Assembly (NCBI RefSeq): GCF_001956315.1
Contig: NZ_MOLY01000041.1
Coordinates: 62,001 to 126,000, forward strand
Direction: 5' to 3'
From: Sphingomonas montana
GTDB taxonomy: Bacteria; Pseudomonadota; Alphaproteobacteria; Sphingomonadales; Sphingomonadaceae
DNA: 64,000 nt
Shown here: positions 63,629 to 64,000 of the stretch, one piece after another
Numbering within the stretch: the first letter of the stretch is position 1
Layout of the letters: every line of letters begins with the position of its first letter
Program-made: the position numbers and the translations under genes
The notes under the pieces: model-generated
Databases searched by the model: none
Told to the model about the DNA's origin: nothing
The model's input: only the letters and a program-made list of their open reading frames with translations

Positions 63629-64000
63629 GCCCGGTCCCATCCCTTCGACTTGATGAATGCCGCGATGTACTGGCCTTGCAGCTGGTAGCCCTGCCCGGTC
63701 GGGTGGGTGCCGTCGGACCGCAGCACGGTCGGGCAGGCCTGGTTCGCGAATGCGGCGGCATCCGGGTACGGGCCGTCCGGCGCGCCGGCCTGCCACAGGG
63801 CCTCCGACAGCTTGCAGTAATAGTTCGGATAGGCGGCCTTCAGCTGCGCGTCGGCGGTCTCGACGGCATCCGTCGCCGGGTCACCCGAATAGCCGCTGGC
63901 CGTCGTGCGGTAGCGGCCCAGCACCACGATCCGGCCGTTTCCCGCCGTCACGCCCTGCGCCTGTTCGGTCGCTGCGACCATCTGTGCAATCGCATCGTAG
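63625..64000 (-). CDS. SGNH/GDSL hydrolase, C-terminal part (5' end outside window)
   Basis: The frame is open to the window edge. The final segment has SDGTHPTGQGYQLQGQYIAAF, which carries the Asp-x-x-His of block V in SGNH hydrolases, preceded by a helix (ATDAVETADAQLKAAYPNYYCKLSEALW). Phage proteins of this kind de-acetylate or de-esterify host surface polysaccharide. The nucleophile GDS block lies beyond the window. Confidence 0.7.
   Translation of the reverse strand, partial: YDAIAQMVAATEQAQGVTAGNGRIVVLGRYRTTASGYSGDPATDAVETADAQLKAAYPNYYCKLSEALWQAGAPDGPYPDAAAFANQACPTVLRSDGTHPTGQGYQLQGQYIAAFIKSKGWDRA

Larger units (their letters stand above)
42687..64000. mobile_element. Prophage (siphovirus-type), left end and most of the late genes
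   Basis: From about 42.7 kb the genes change to phage type: small overlapping genes, SRAP protein, serine recombinase, endolysin, spanins, tail fibre, tail tip, tape measure, tail chaperones, tail tube and head-tail joining proteins, nearly all on the minus strand. The terminase, portal, protease and capsid genes are not in the window and must lie to the right, beyond the SGNH hydrolase. The left limit is an inference from the tRNA-like remnant and the change in gene type. Confidence 0.8.

Overview
The window is GC-rich, tightly packed DNA from an alphaproteobacterium, most probably a sphingomonad (Sphingomonas or a close relative). The main support is the general stress response locus PhyP-NepR-PhyR-EcfG at 30.2-34.2 kb, together with the neighbourhood argS-SPOR-nagZ-tatABC, a DUF1192 protein, an alanine/lysine-rich SWIB protein and many palindromic repeats of the type GATCCCGGC-loop-GCCGGGATGACGG. 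No rRNA gene, intact tRNA gene or CRISPR array is visible.

Chromosomal part, 1-42.6 kb. Minus-strand genes occupy 0.3-19.6 kb: a GreA/GreB-like factor, a YbhB/YbcL protein, rarA, a glycosyltransferase, a SWIB protein, rpoC and rpoB, a cluster of three exported proteins including an M48 metalloprotease, clpA, and a DUF1192 protein. From 19.7 to 29.4 kb genes run on the plus strand: quinone oxidoreductase, asd, a DUF2238 membrane protein, a GFA enzyme, an alpha/beta hydrolase, argS, a SPOR protein, nagZ and tatABC. The scpA and scpB genes that often sit between nagZ and tatA in related bacteria are absent here. Next come an entericidin-like lipoprotein and the stress response locus. That locus holds a sensor kinase with a degenerate ATP-binding domain, two NepR-like anti-sigma proteins on either side of phyR-ecfG, and a 45-residue membrane peptide behind a textbook EcfG promoter. 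It is followed by glnE, a peroxiredoxin, an M23 peptidase, an ErpA-type Fe-S carrier, exonuclease III, an Lrp regulator, a second unorthodox histidine kinase and a small YozE-like protein.

Prophage part, about 42.7-64 kb (the right end lies outside the window). The left edge carries a 14-base match to a tRNA 3' end, a hairpin terminator, and a second YozE-like gene very similar to the chromosomal one next door. A translationally coupled plus-strand operon of small genes ends with a phage SRAP (HMCES/YedK-like) protein. It is followed by a short serine recombinase. The remainder is a siphovirus late module transcribed on the minus strand, described here in transcription order from the right: SGNH hydrolase (partial), head-tail connector, head closure protein, HK97 gp10-like protein, DUF3168 protein, tail tube, two tail assembly chaperones, tape measure, tail tip proteins, a 1385-residue tip protein, an S74 tail fibre, holin-like membrane proteins, a TIGR02594 endolysin and overlapping Rz/Rz1 spanins.

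Two plus-strand genes interrupt this late operon in the manner of lysogenic-conversion genes (morons). One is a HicB/ribbon-helix-helix-like protein with a 110-residue unknown C-terminus and two operator-like repeats exactly 30 bp apart. The other is a tiny lipoprotein gene that looks frameshifted. A 400-bp gap beside the endolysin carries two copies of a double-hairpin element whose second stems differ in sequence but keep their pairing, so it is a candidate structured RNA. The moron genes and the hairpin element are the parts of the window least explained by known families.
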